A stretch of DNA of 64,000 nucleotides from Epiperipatus broadwayi (Eukaryota > Onychophora > Udeonychophora > Euonychophora > Peripatidae), in assembly GCA_028023455.1 (NCBI GenBank), contig JAQFVV010006716.1:1-64000 (forward strand), written 5' to 3'. The position numbers and the translations under genes were made by a program. The notes below the pieces were generated by a model. That model saw only the letters and a program-made list of their open reading frames with translations. It was not told the DNA's origin and made no database searches. Positions 45,841 through 58,267 of the stretch are shown here, piece after piece. The first letter of the stretch is position 1; each line of letters opens with the position of its first letter.

Positions 45841-47334
45841 GAAAACAACTAATTATAAAAAAAAACCAGATTGATAAGAAAATGAGCGCTAGCTGGAGGC
45901 ATCAGTGAACAGAGATATATAGCCCTGAAAAGAAAAGAAAGAAAAGACTAGCTTTGTTCTAGAGTAGTGCAGTGAACTCTGTGCGTATAAAAATTGTATT
46001 TCATCATGATAGAGGGCTAGAACATCAGGAATCTGGCTATGGTTCCTAAAGTCCTGAGAAATCTTCAATGGAGCTGCTGAACCTTTTTTCGGACCGATCA
46101 TTCTGCTAAAATTATGAAAGCTACTAAAATACTGTTCCAGTAGTCAACCAATGATGCCTACGTTTTCAACAACTTGGAGATGTAACTTAAGGACCTGCAG
46201 AAGGGGTAATATATTTCTATAATGAACGTTAAACTTTCTGGCCAGTTCGAACTTTATTTTACACTCCTCCTATTTAAGAGCTCTTTATTATTTAATGTAA
46301 AAATCTTTATAAAATGCTACTATAAATTTATATTGTAATTCTTTCAATCTCTAGTCTTTAAACTTTTTCTTTTCTTACCTGGCGGTTCGTTTAACATATT
46401 ATATATATATATGTATTTATCGTTTGATTTATTAATGCTATTTAAAAATTATATGCCAATAATCTTTCAACTCGATGAGCTCCTCTGTTCTATTTGCCTC
46501 ATGCAAATATTATAATATTAATTTCAAATAGTAATTCTCGCCCATTAGAACTAAATTTGAAAGTTCTATTAATCATCGAGTCGAAAGAAAATATTACATG
46601 TTTATTATTTTGATAAGTGGCTAATAATAAACTATTAGCTCCGTTTTCAACTATGTCCCCAGCTCCTAAGTTACAAGTGTTTATATATATTCATATAATG
46701 TTAAAATGGTATTTTCTTGCTTCACTAATGTTGATTTATTAATTCAAATATAATGTTAAATGTTTTATTGCAAAAAGGGTCGATAAAGGGTTAAATGTAG
46801 TTTAATTCCACTTTTGTTATTTTATACCTTTATCTGCCTTTATATTTCTCATTGGGGGCATAGACATAGAATCCCATGTTGTGGAATACTTGTTGGCATA
46901 TGATAAGGACCGCCACTCTTATTATATTTATAAATTCTTTTAAAGACTAGAGGTAACTAATACAATCTATATTTTATTGAACAAAACAAATTATTATTAT
47001 TATTAAATATTTTCTAACATACTTGGTTTCTTAGTTCATCATTCTTTTTATAATTATTTAAATGTTAATACTCGCTGTCTGTGTTGGCAACCCGAACATA
47101 CATATGATTTGATTTAAAAAGTATTCAAAGTAATTAATTATTAGATATTCGTGTCAGTGCAAGGGTCTCTAGTCCTCACCAACCGTTGAACTAGTTCTTG
47201 GCACATAGCACTGTGCCGTCGATTTCTGCTATCTGAGCTGTTGAGTTGGGTTTGAATTCAGTTTTGTTGAGCTGAGTTTGAATCTGATTTGACTTGCGGT
47301 GGTGGTGGATTTCGACCGGTACAATATATATGAA
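45841..47334. other. Unassigned AT-rich DNA
   Basis: I see no supported gene. A minus-strand frame at 46101-45889 has somewhat higher GC but no known motif. A short GC-richer patch at 47160-47325 (with GGTGGTGGTGG) precedes the LTR array. Confidence 0.5.
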
Positions 47335-47764
47335 CTATTGTAACGAGCACAGATGTTCGTTACATTGTTTTTTTTTATATTTATTAAACATGAAAGTAAA
47401 TCAAAAAGTTCGCATTTAAAAATTTTCTTTAAGAATTAAAAATTGAAATTAAATATCATCTTAAACTCGTATATATTAAATCGCACAGATAAAAAAAACA
47501 TTATTAAAATAAAACTGTATTAAAAATAGAAAAGGTATTTTAAAACAAAAACTTAAAAAGATTTAGAGATAAAAATATATCTTTGATTTGGAAAACAGGT
47601 TAATTAAAGAGAAATGGAAATGATGGTTAATTAGTTAAATGTAAACCAGCCTTGGGCATTTAAATGTAAAAACATCGGTCAGAGAGGAAAACAATAGAAA
47701 CTTTTAGCAAATGAAATAAATCCATTGGGAAATCGGACCTCAACGAAAAGGATCATCGCATCGA

Positions 47765-47804
47765 TGACGTAATGTAAATGCAATCCTTCAAATGAATATA
47801 AAAG
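47765..47804 (+). promoter_or_regulatory. LTR promoter 1: CRE-like site and TATA box
   Basis: TGACGT at 47765-47770 lies 32 bp upstream of TATAAAAG at 47797-47804. The same pair with spacing of 32-33 bp is kept in the diverged copy at 62.9 kb, which supports function. Transcription would start about 47827. Confidence 0.65.
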
Positions 47805-47882
47805 GACATGGTTGAAAATTATTAGTGATTGATTATTGATTATTACGATGTGACTATATGTAGTACTACGGAGTTGGAGGTG

Positions 47883-47996
47883 ATGGAGTTGACAGACGCA
47901 CTGTCAATTCTGTCAGCTGTTAAAGAAAGAAAGAGAAATGAACTATCGTTTTTCTACATTGAGGACCAGTTAAAACAAAAACCTCCGGATGGATAA
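47883..47996 (+). CDS. Short leader ORF in LTR 1 (37 aa)
   Basis: The ATG lies about 80 bp after the TATA box. The product (MELTDALSILSAVKERKRNE...) is charged and has no known domain. LTR 2 (50828) differs by a silent change only, and LTR 3 (53769) is the same. In the diverged copy near 63010-63080 a frame reading KKKKNEKTVIPEWNQLMPPP aligns loosely with KERKRNELSFFYIEDQLKQK plus PP. The frame directly after it (SWQATDKVGRFKNRKN) runs past the donor-like site. It may be a relic of a longer first exon. Function is unknown. Confidence 0.35.
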   Translation: MELTDALSILSAVKERKRNELSFFYIEDQLKQKPPDG

Positions 47997-49551
47997 ATAA
48001 ATCGGCCAACAGAATATCAATCTTAGGACGGCATGGGAATTTACGTTCATGGCAAGCAACGGATAAAGTTGGACGTTTTAAAAATCGTAAGAACTTTATA
48101 TTCACTTGAAACAATAAGAACTCTAAATTTTAAAACTTTTTAGTAAATAATGCAATAGAATCCTATCTGACCAAACTAAATTCTTTATTAATAGTGTTAT
48201 TTGATGTATTTTTTTTCTTATTTATGTAAAATCATTTCCATTTATTTATTTTTTTATTCTTTAAGTTTTTATCATGATTTTTTTTTGTTTTTCGTTAAAT
48301 TAATTATATAAATGTTAAACTTAAGTCGGGCATGAATGGCTGTATAGATTTGTAAAGTTATATTAGGGGAGGGTAATCTTAGGTTATTTGTGTCGTTGTT
48401 AGATTGGGTCAATGGATTGGATATATTGATGTAGTTAGTAGATGTAATCGGAGATTCGCTACTGGCAGAATCGCTTCATACGCCGCACTCTCTCGTTTTG
48501 CCTATGGAAGGAATTATAAGACGCAGAGCGCAGTTCCTTTCTATGGAGTTTTTTTTTTATTGTTCTTCTCGTTGGATAGAAGTAATATTCCTATCTAATG
48601 AGAGTCAATATCTTCTCTTAATCTTTTTGGTGCTGCCGTATTCCGTATTACATTGAATACATCGATGTATCAGATGGATTGATGCCAGTTTGACTGCGAA
48701 TTTTAGCCTAAGGTTAAATAGGGATAGAATATTTTATTTTCAAATGCAAATCTATGTGGTCTATTCATACTTGACCCTAAATAAAAATGCATTAAATTTA
48801 AGTTGTTTATAGACGCTTGCATGGATTGGTTATCGGTTAAGTATGTTTTGGGTTTTCATATTTGATCAAAATATATAGACATTCGATAAATAATGATACC
48901 TTACGGTGAGTATCTAAAATGTATTTATTCGGATGTCTTTTAAGTTATTGGTGACAATGCAAGTATCTTATGATGAATACTATTGGGTTACGTATAAATT
49001 TCCCTCCGCAATTGTCAGTAATCAATAATTTTGTATTTTGATCGTTTATGTTTACTTTGAAATGTTTTTGACCGTGAAATCTATGTAACCGATCTATATT
49101 CAACATTATAAACAAGCTTTCCTAAATTTATCTGTGCGAACTTAATTAAAATGTAAAATTAGAATATAATAGTAATTAAATGTAAATTAAAGTCAAAAAT
49201 CAAAGTTAAAAATAATGTTAAATGTTAAAATGTAAACTAATACTAAAATAATTTTAAATCTTATATATATGTGCATAAATAAATGTTTGTATGTTAATTA
49301 CTGGCAGTGGCTTATTTTATTTATTTTTTTAGTATTGAAATATAATTAGATAAGATATTATATTATTTAATCTCTGCTATTCCACTGAGCTAGTGACATG
49401 GGCTAACGACCGGAAGCAAAATATAAAAAAAAAAAATTTTTTTTTTTTTTGACTTACGTATCTGCCTACTTTATAAATTTTTTTAGGTTCAAATGCCTAG
49501 ATGGCGCCCTGTAGTGCAGTTTACGTTAAGCTAATTCTCCGGATCGTTACA

Positions 49552-50283
49552 ACTGGCTTTCCCAATCTGGGGCCGATCTTTAATAAACCACATATACCCT
49601 GAGCAAATTTTATCAAAATGAAATATTTTTATCTGTTTACATATAGTCGTATACTTTAAATCTTATAAAAGCACTGCCAGAAAGAAATAGCACATATATT
49701 AAACACGAGAAAGTATAAATAATTTTAAACTGTATTTTGTTAAAAAGAAAGTCAAAAGGTTGCAATTGATATGTTTTTTTTGTTAATATATATTATGCTT
49801 TTATGTGTATAGGTGCGCACAGCCACGTAAGTTTATGATCGAAATGTGGTGCCTTACGATGAGTACCTTTGGGAATTACTTCAGTGTAACCCTATGTATG
49901 CATTTCAATCAGTCATAAATAAGTTGGTGGTATTTATAATTGTGCTGCAAATATACACGTATAAATCCATTATCTTTCAAAATATATTTACTTCAATGCA
50001 ACCTTCTTAAATAAATAATTTATAAAATAACTTGCTTGTCATGCCGTGTGTAAAAATAAAATGGATAAAAAAAAAAAAAAAGTTAGAACTCTGGTCGGGA
50101 GGAGGTGAACGTAAATGGTCCTTAGGTAAGCGATAGTAAACATTTTTCTTTTTGTATAGTCTTTTTGTAAAATTATTAACCGGATGTTTTGTAAATGTCT
50201 TCGTCAATCGTGTACCGTAATTACTAACCCTAAGTAAAATTTTTTTTTTTTTGATCATTTTTTTTTAAGTAACTTTACTGATA
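49552..50283 (+). repeat. Internal region 1 of the LTR array
   Basis: 732 bp without a long ORF. It begins ACTGGCTTTCCCAATC. A purine-rich GTCGGGAGGAGGTGAACG lies 190 bp before the next LTR, too far for a standard polypurine tract. Confidence 0.75.
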
Positions 50284-52495
50284 TGTAACGAGCACAGACG
50301 TTCGTTACATTGTTTTTTTTTTATTTATTAAACATGAAAGTAAATTAAAAAGTTCGCATTTAAAAATTTTCTTTAAGAATTAAAAATTGAAATTAAATAT
50401 CATCTTAAACTCGTATATATTAAATCGCACAGATAAAAAAAACATTATTAAAATAAAACTGTATTAAAAATAGAAAAGGTATTTTAAAACAAAAACTTAA
50501 AAAGATTTAGAGATAAAAATATATCTTTGATTTGGAAAACAGGTTAATTAAAGAGAAATGGAAATGATGGTTAATTAGTTAAATGTAAACCAGCCTTGGG
50601 CATTTAAATGTAAAAACATCGGTCAGAGAGGAAAACAATAGAAACTTTTAGCAAATGAAATAAATCCATTGGGAAATCGGACCTCAACGAAAAGGATCAT
50701 CGCATCGATGACGTAATGTAAATGCAATCCTTCAAATGAATATAAAAGGACATGGTTGAAAATTATTAGTGATTGATTATTGATTATTACGATGTGACTA
50801 TATGTAGTACTACGGAGTTGGAGGTGATGGAATTGACAGACGCACTGTCAATTCTGTCAGCTGTTAAAGAAAGAAAGAGAAATGAACTATCGTTTTTCTA
50901 CATTGAGGACCAGTTAAAACAAAAACCTCCGGATGGATAAATAAATCGGCCAACAGAATAACAATCTTAGGACGGCGTGGGAATTTATGTTCATGGCAAG
51001 CAACGGATAAAGTTGGACGTTTTAAAAATCGTAAGAACTTTATATTCACTTGAAACAATAAGAACTCTAAATTTTAAAACTTTTTAGTAAATAATGCAAT
51101 AGAATCCTATCTGACCAAACTAAATTCTTTATTAATAGTGTTATTTGATGTATTTTTTTTCTTATTTATGTAAAATCATTTCCATTTATTTATTTTTTTA
51201 TTCTTTAAGTTTTTATCATGATTTTTTTTTGTTTTTCGTTAAATTAATTATATAAATGTTAAACTTAAGTCGGGCGTGAATGGCTGTATAGATTTGTAAA
51301 GTTATATTAGGGGAGGGTAATCTTAGGTTATTTGTGTCGTTGTTAGATTGGGTCAATGGATTGGATATATTGATGTAGTTAGTAGATGTAATCGGAGATT
51401 CGCTACTGGCAGAATCGCTTCATACGCCGCACTCTCTCGTTTTGCCTATGGAAGGAATTATAAGACGCAGAGCGCAGTTCCTTTCTATGGAGTTTTTTTT
51501 TTTATTGTTCTTCTCGTTGGATAGAAGTAATATTCCTATCTAATGAGAGTCAATATCTTCTCTTAATCTTTTTGGTGCTGCCGTATTCCGTATTACATTG
51601 AATACATCGATGTATCAGATGGATTGATGCCAGTTTGACTGCGAATTTTAGCCTAAGGTTAAATAGGGATAGAATATTTTATTTTCAAATGCAAATCTAT
51701 GTGGTCTATTCATACTTGACCCTAAATAAAAATGCATTAAATTTAAGTTGTTTATAGACGCTTGCATGGATTGGTTATCGGTTAAGTATGTTTTGGGTTT
51801 TCATATTTGATCAAAATATATAGACATTCGATAAATAATGATACCTTACAGTGAGTATCTAAAATGTATTTATTCGGATGTCTTTTAAGTTATTGGTGAC
51901 AATGCAAGTATCTTATGATGAATACTATTGGGTTACGTATAAATTTCCCTCCGCAATTGTCAGTAATCAATAATTTTGTATTTTGATCGTTTATGTTTAC
52001 TTTGAAATGTTTTTGACCGTGAAATCTATGTAACCGATCTATATTCAACATTATAAACAAGCTTTCCTAAATTTATCTGTGCGAACTTAATTAAAATGTA
52101 AAATTAGAATATAATAGTAATTAAATGTAAATTAAAGTCAAAAATCAAAGTTAAAAATAATGTTAAATGTTAAAATGTAAACTAATACTAAAATAATTTT
52201 AAATCTTATATATATGTGCATAAATAAATGTTTGTATGTTAATTACTGGCAGTGGCTTATTTTATTTATTTTTTTAGTATTGAAATATAATTAGATAAGA
52301 TATTATATTATTTAATCTCTGCTATTCCACTGAGCTAGTGACATGGGCTAACGACCGGAATCAAAATATAAAAAAAAAAAAATTTTTTTTTTTTGACTTA
52401 CGTATCTGCCTACTTTATAAATTTTTCTAGGTTCAAATGCCTAGATGGCGCCCTGTAGTGCAGTTTACGTTAAGCTAATTCTCCGGATCGTTACA
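50284..52495 (+). repeat. LTR copy 2
   Basis: 2212 bp, differing from copy 1 at scattered substitutions and homopolymer lengths. Confidence 0.8.
50709..50748 (+). promoter_or_regulatory. LTR promoter 2: CRE-like site and TATA box
   Basis: TGACGT at 50709-50714 and TATAAAAG at 50741-50748, as in LTR 1. Confidence 0.65.
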
Positions 52496-53224
52496 ACTGG
52501 CTTTCCCAATCTGGGGCCGATCTTTAATAAACCACATATACCCTGAGCAAATTTTATCAAAATGAAATATTTTTATCTGTTTACATATAGTCGTATACTT
52601 TAAATCTTATAAAAGCACTGCCAGAAAGAAATAGCACATATATTAAACACGAGAAAGTATAAATAATTTTAAACTGTATTTTGTTAAAAAGAAAGTCAAA
52701 AGGTTGCATTTGATATGTTTTTTTTGTTAATATATATTATGCTTTTATGTGTATAGGTGCGCACAGCCACGTAAGTTTATGATCGAAATGTGGTGCCTTA
52801 CGATGAGTACCTTTGGGAATTACTTCAGTGTAACCCTATGTATGCATTTCAATCAGTCATAAATAAGTTGGTGGTATTTATAATTGTGCTGCAAATATAC
52901 ACGTATAAATCCATTGTCTTTCAAAATATATTTACTTCAATGCAACCTTCTTAAATAAGTAATTTATAAAATAACTTGCTTGTCATGCCGTGTGTAAAAA
53001 TAAAATGGATAAAAAAAAAAAGTTAGAACTCTGGTCGGGAGGAGGTGAACGTAAATGGTCCTTAGGTAAGCGATAGTAAACATTTTTCTTTTTGTATAGT
53101 CTTTTTGTAAAATTATTAACCGGATGTTTTGTAAATGTCTTCGTCAATCATGTACCGTAATTACTAACCCTAAGTAAAATTTTTTTTTTTTTTGATCATT
53201 TTTTTTTAAGTAACTTTACTGATA
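52496..53224 (+). repeat. Internal region 2 of the LTR array
   Basis: 729 bp, nearly identical to internal region 1. Homopolymer A/T runs account for most of the length difference. Confidence 0.75.
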
Positions 53225-55435
53225 TGTAACGAGCACAGACGTTCGTTACATTGTTTTTTTTATATTTATTAAACATGAAAGTAAATCAAAAAGTTCGCAT
53301 TTAAAAATTTTCTTTAAGAATTAAAAATTGAAATTAAATATCATCTTAAACTCATATATATTAAATCGCACAGATAAAAAAAACATTATTAAAATAAAAC
53401 TGTATTAAAAATAGAAAAGGTATTTTAAAACAAAAACTTAAAAAGATTTAGAGATAAAAATATATCTTTGATTTGGAAAACAGGTTAATTAAAGAGAAAT
53501 GGAAATGATGGTTAATTAGTTAAATGTAAACCAGCCTTGGGCATTTAAATGTAAAAACATCGGTCAGAGAGGAAAACAATAGAAACTTTTAGCAAATGAA
53601 ATAAATCCATTGGGAAATCGGACCTCAATGAAAAGGATCATCGCATCGATGACGTAATGTAAATGCAATCCTTCAAATGAATATAAAAGGACATGGTTGA
53701 AAATTATTAGTGATTGATTATTGATTATTACGATGTGACTATATGTAGTACTATGGAGTTGGAGGTGATGGAGTTGACAGACGCACTGTCAATTCTGTCA
53801 GCTGTTAAAGAAAGAAAGAGAAATGAACTATCGTTTTTCTACATTGAGGACCAGTTAAAACAAAAACCTCCGGATGGATAAATAAATCGGCCAACAGAAT
53901 AACAATCTTAGGACGGTGTGGGAATTTACGTTCATGGCAAGCAACGGATAAAGTTGGACGTTTTAAAAATCGTAAGAACTTTATATTCACTTGAAACAAT
54001 AAGAACTCTAAATTTTAAAACTTTTTAGTAAATAATGCAATAGAATCCTATCTGACCAAACTAAATTCTTTATTAATAGTGTTATTTGATGCATTTTTTT
54101 TTTATTTATGTAAAATCATTTCCATTTATTTATTTTTTTATTCTTTAAGTTTTTATCATGAATTTTTTTGTTTTTCGTTAAATTAATTATATAAATGTTA
54201 AACTTAAGTCGGGCGTGAATGGCTGTATAGATTTGTAAAGTTATATTAGGGGAGGGTAATCTTAGGTTATTTGTGTCGTTGTTAGATTGGGTCAATGGAT
54301 TGGATATATTGATGTAGTTAGTAGATGTAATCGGAGATTCGCTACTGGCAGAATCGCTTCATACGCCGCACTCTCTCGTTTTGCCTATGGAAGGAATTAT
54401 AAGACGCAGAGCGCAGTTTCTTTCTATGGAGTTTTTTTTTTTTATTGTTCTTCCCGTTGGATAGAAGTAATATTCCTATCTAATGAGAGTCAATATCTTC
54501 TCTTAATTTTTTTGGTGCTGCCGTATTCCATATTACATTGAATACATCGATGTATCAGATGGATTGATGCCAGTTTGACCGTGAATTTTAGCCTAAGGTT
54601 AAATAGGGATAGAATATTTTATTTTCAAATGCAAATCTATGTGGTCTATTCATACTTGACCCTAAATAAAAATGCATTAAATTTAAGTTGTTTATAGACG
54701 TTTGCATGGATTGGTTATCGGTTAAGTATGTTTTGGGTTTTCATATTTGATCAAAATATATAGACATTCGATAAATAATGATACCTTATGGTGAGTATCT
54801 AAAATGTATTTATTCGGATGTCTTTTAAGTTATTGGTGACAATGCAAGTATCTTATGATGAATACTATTGGGTTACGTATAAATTTCCCTCCGCAATTGT
54901 CAGTAATCAATGATTTTGTATTTTGATCGTTTATGTTTACTTTGAAATGTTTTTGACCGTGAAATCTATGTAACCGATCTATATTCAACATTATAAACAA
55001 ACTTTCCTAAATTTATCTGTGCGAACTTAATTAAAATGTAAAATTAGAATATAATAGTAATTAAATGTAAATTAAAGTCAAAAATCAAAGTTAAAAATAA
55101 TGTTAAATGTTAAAATGTAAACTAATACTAAAATAATTTTAAATCTTATATATATGTGCATAAATAAATGTTTGTATGTTAATTACTGGCAGTGGCTTAT
55201 TTTATTTATTTTTTTAATATTGAAATAGAATTAGATAAGTTATTATATTATTTAATCTCTGCTATTCCACTGAGCTAGTGACATGGGCTAACGACCGGAA
55301 GCAAAATATAAAAAAAAAAAAATTTTTTTTTTTTGACTTACGTATCTGCCTACTTTATAAATTTTTCTAGGTTCAAATGCCTAGATGGCGCCCTGTAGTG
55401 CAGTTTACGTTAAGCTAATTCTCCGGATCGTTACA
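53225..55435 (+). repeat. LTR copy 3
   Basis: 2211 bp. It carries more private substitutions than copies 1 and 2 (for example around 54107-54180 and 54500-54590). It is followed by CTATATATATA flank, not by internal sequence. Confidence 0.8.
53650..53689 (+). promoter_or_regulatory. LTR promoter 3: CRE-like site and TATA box
   Basis: TGACGT at 53650-53655 and TATAAAAG at 53682-53689, as in LTR 1. Confidence 0.65.
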
Positions 55436-55439
55436 CTAT

Positions 55440-56619
55440 ATATATATTGTTCCAGGCACATTTGATGTGGCCAAGCACAAGATAAGGTCAGCTAAATTAA
55501 TGGTCGAAAATACGTAAAAAGCCATTAAATGGGGGGTGGGTATAATATTTATATAATTAAAATTTGTTATAAATTAAAAGAGAGAACTGTGGCTATAGCA
55601 TAAACTCACACACACACACATATGATTAAAGCCAATGTTTAAAGCCTTAGAAATATGTATTGCAATTTTGATTTTTATTTTTTATTTTTTTTAAAAAAAG
55701 AAAAAGATAACTCCAAAATGTATTTATAATTTTAAATGTTTTTGTTTGTTGAAAAAACAGCGTTTATTTAACAAATTGTTATTCTCTATTTATATTTTTT
55801 CAGTGTGTACAAAATGTAAAAAGGAAATTTTTAAATATTACTGTTGGTTAAAAATATTTAAGAATAATTTCAAAATCGGGGTTTTAATGGTCATTTTTCT
55901 CTTCAGTTGCATTTGACCAAGTCATTGTCTTAAATTTAAGAAAAGCCTAAAGACATTCTGGCTTCCTGTCCATGCTAAATTAATTTTAACAGGACAAAAG
56001 AGTTTAATTAGACTTGCAATAATGTGTGGAGAGAGGAAAGTTCAAGTTATATGAAACAATTGTTTGTTAAAACAGAAAAAACTTCGATTCTGATAAGGTA
56101 ATTAATCAAGAATAAAAAGATGTTATCATTTCTTAATTGTGATCTGAATGGAGATATAAAAAAATAAGAAAAAAAACTAATTGGAAATCAAATTCTTAAA
56201 ACAATTAGTCAAACCAATTCAATGAGATTTAATTAATTTTTGTGTATGGAGGTGGGATATCTGTTCTGAAATTGCAAGAGGGCAGTTGACTTTTGATTTT
56301 CAAAGAAGGCCGTTCAACTTTGCTTTTCAAAGAAGGCAGTCTAACTTTTTCTTGTCAAAGAGAGCAGTTCATGTTTGCAAATCTTATTGGGAAGCTAATT
56401 CTATTCTGAAACACGTGAAGTCATGCAACTGTTTTAATCATGCTGATTCTAATACCTTGCCATCATTGAAATAACCTAGCAGTTAACCAGTCAGTTGATT
56501 CTGATGGAAGCATAACTACAACATGCCATTGAAGCCTGCAGTTAACCTAGGATCCTTAAACCAATAAAGGACAATTGATATCATTTAATATCCTGTTGAA
56601 TATCCATTCTCCAACTTAC
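55440..56619. other. Flank and probable intron of the candidate gene at 56.6 kb
   Basis: AT-rich sequence with a short (CA)n near 55607-55620 and the tandem repeat at 56280. No coding signal. If the exon at 56620-56890 is real, this is the beginning of its first downstream intron, and the LTR array would lie in that intron or beyond the gene. Confidence 0.4.
56280..56375. repeat. Short tandem repeat, 27-28-bp unit
   Basis: Three and a half units of the form AGAAGGCAGTTCAACTTTTG + TTTTCAA, starting near 56277, 56303, 56330 and 56358. The open frame across it is produced by the repeat. Confidence 0.8.
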
Positions 56620-56890
56620 AGATGCAAATCAAGCATTCGCTTGCATATAAAATGATCATGGAATAGAAGCCGACTTCAGCGCATCCGTCCAGCTCCGCTG
56701 CTGCCATCCCAACAGAATATAAACCCTGAGATTCAAGCACCAAGGTAATGATGATCAATTCTATGAACTTGCATATTTTTTCAGGAGGAGAGTTAAATTT
56801 CCTTCTGGGAGTGGTGCGAGGAATTGATTTAGAGTCATCCCCCAAAGGTATGTAAGAGTCAACCTTTCCATAAGTATCTTCTGTGTCCAT
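56620..56890 (-). CDS. Candidate host coding exon: start of an unidentified membrane protein
   Basis: Minus strand. The ATG at 56890 (context GTTATGG) opens about 90 codons with balanced composition, unlike the surroundings: MDTEDTYGKVDSYIPLGDDS, a Ser/Pro/Arg-rich stretch, then a hydrophobic segment (residues 41-61, FIELIIITLVLESQGLYSV) and a second one (about 72-90, VGFYSMIILYASECLICIC) separated by MAAAELDGCAE. At 56619 stands a perfect donor (GCATCT/GTAAGT), so the exon would end at 56620 in phase 1. Two membrane spans in a first exon with a short loop would suit a small multi-pass protein such as a MARVEL-type tetraspan, but I cannot identify the family. Downstream exons were not found in the window. 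Confidence 0.45.
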
Positions 56891-58267
56891 AACACTGTTA
56901 CGGTAGAGTTTTGAATCTCTTCTTACTTCGACATGTTGCCATATTTTCCCTCATGTTCGGTTTATGCGCATACTCATATTAATGGAGTAAAAGTTAACCG
57001 GTATAATATATCACTACAATCTCAAATATTATATGAAATTTACTAAATAATAATAATATTAATAATGATACATAATATATATTTTGGATTAGCTAAATTT
57101 CTTTATAACTTAACCATTGTCTTCACCCATCTTTTAATTGAATATTAATATGCTTATGCATAGAATCAGAATTCCATATTTAAGTATAATATGAAATTCT
57201 CTTATAACTTTGCATAGAGCCTATAGATTTCTGCCCCCTCTTTCATTACAACAATTATAAATTGAATTATTCCAGCAATCAATAACATCTTTACAATAAT
57301 TCTAAATTTAATTATTTCAACAGGCAATAATATCTCTTATTATTTTCTATGAAAAGATGATGTCATATCCAAAATCTCTAATTGATCCAACAAATGGATT
57401 TAAATATAAAACCACAATTTTACATTCATGCATGCTAAATATTCACTGCTTTTCACTTTAGTGATTGTATACATTTTGATAGGCCAGTATGTCAATTTTA
57501 TTATCCTTCACAAACTTTGACTACAGATCAGTCAGCTTATAAATTAAACTCTGTCACCCCCCCCCCCCGCATCAACACACATATCTGACTACAACCCTAA
57601 CCTTGTCACAGCAACTTTTATCCTGTCTTGCAAACCCTCTATATATTTTATAGCACTATGCAGCATTTCATAGCACACACATTAGTGTCTCAGTAGAGAA
57701 AATTAAACAACTCACAACTTTAAATGTCAGCATTGGCCAAAGAGAAGACTTTTCTATGGCTAGAATCATGTGAGGAACTATAGTCTCTACACATTTACTC
57801 TATATAGTCATACATAACTATCAATAATTTCCTACTTAAATAAAAACAAATGGAGCTGGGAACTGGTCCTTGATCTCCTACTGCAATAGTAAATAAATTA
57901 TGAGATAGTTATTTATTTCCTATCTATCCCTTATGAGGTGTTAAGAAAACTACCTCAATAATAATAAGCTTTTGTAGCTTCACATATACACACACAGGGA
58001 AATTACAGTTTTGATGTAAATGACAAAGTCTGACTAGATCACGAATCAAACACATGAACTATCTTAATTTAAAAAGTCAAGCACATAGCAACACCAATCC
58101 AATATTTATAATTATAACAGATAGAATCAACATATTATAGCATAGCTATGATTATTCACATGATCATCCAATCACTTTTCATACATCCAATAAATACTAA
58201 GCATATAATTTTGATAATAAAAAATAATCTTTTCTATCTTTTTTTTTTATAAATACTTAAGCATTTA
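56891..58267. other. Unassigned AT-rich DNA, upstream of the candidate exon
   Basis: It contains a run of 11 C at 57559-57569 and no coding signal. The part next to 56890 may hold the 5' UTR or promoter of the candidate gene; no TATA box is obvious. Confidence 0.45.

Larger units (their letters stand above)
47339..49551 (+). repeat. LTR copy 1
   Basis: 2213 bp. The first 26 bp form a perfect-stem hairpin: TGTAACGA, a 10-base loop, TCGTTACA. It contains a CRE-like site, a TATA box, a short leader ORF and a donor-like GTAAGA at 48087. Confidence 0.8.
47339..55435 (+). mobile_element. Tandem LTR-type array: LTR-internal-LTR-internal-LTR
   Basis: Three direct repeats of about 2.21 kb (47339-49551, 50284-52495, 53225-55435) are separated by two copies of about 0.73 kb (49552-50283, 52496-53224). 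Each long repeat starts TGTAACGA and ends TCGTTACA, the TG...CA form of LTRs. CTAT stands directly before the first repeat (47335-47338) and directly after the last (55436-55439), a possible 4-bp target duplication for the whole array. A TGG two bases inside the internal part (49554) could begin a primer-binding site. No convincing polypurine tract precedes the next LTR, and no gag or pol is present, so this would be a non-autonomous element. Orientation is assigned from the TATA box. Confidence 0.75.

Noticed and set aside
45889-46160. Minus-strand exon-like patch, including a frame reading DYWNSILVAFIILAE
   Set aside because: It is tempting as a last membrane-spanning exon of the candidate gene at 56.6 kb, but the acceptor is weak, a stop precedes it, and no middle exon was seen.
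47920-48114. Minus-strand 64-codon frame repeated in all three LTRs
   Set aside because: It lies antisense to the leader transcript and repeats only because the LTR repeats. The diverged copy does not keep it.
49552-50283. Search for gag/pol remnants in the internal regions of the LTR array
   Set aside because: No protease, RT, RNase H or integrase motif is present in any frame, so the element is treated as non-autonomous.
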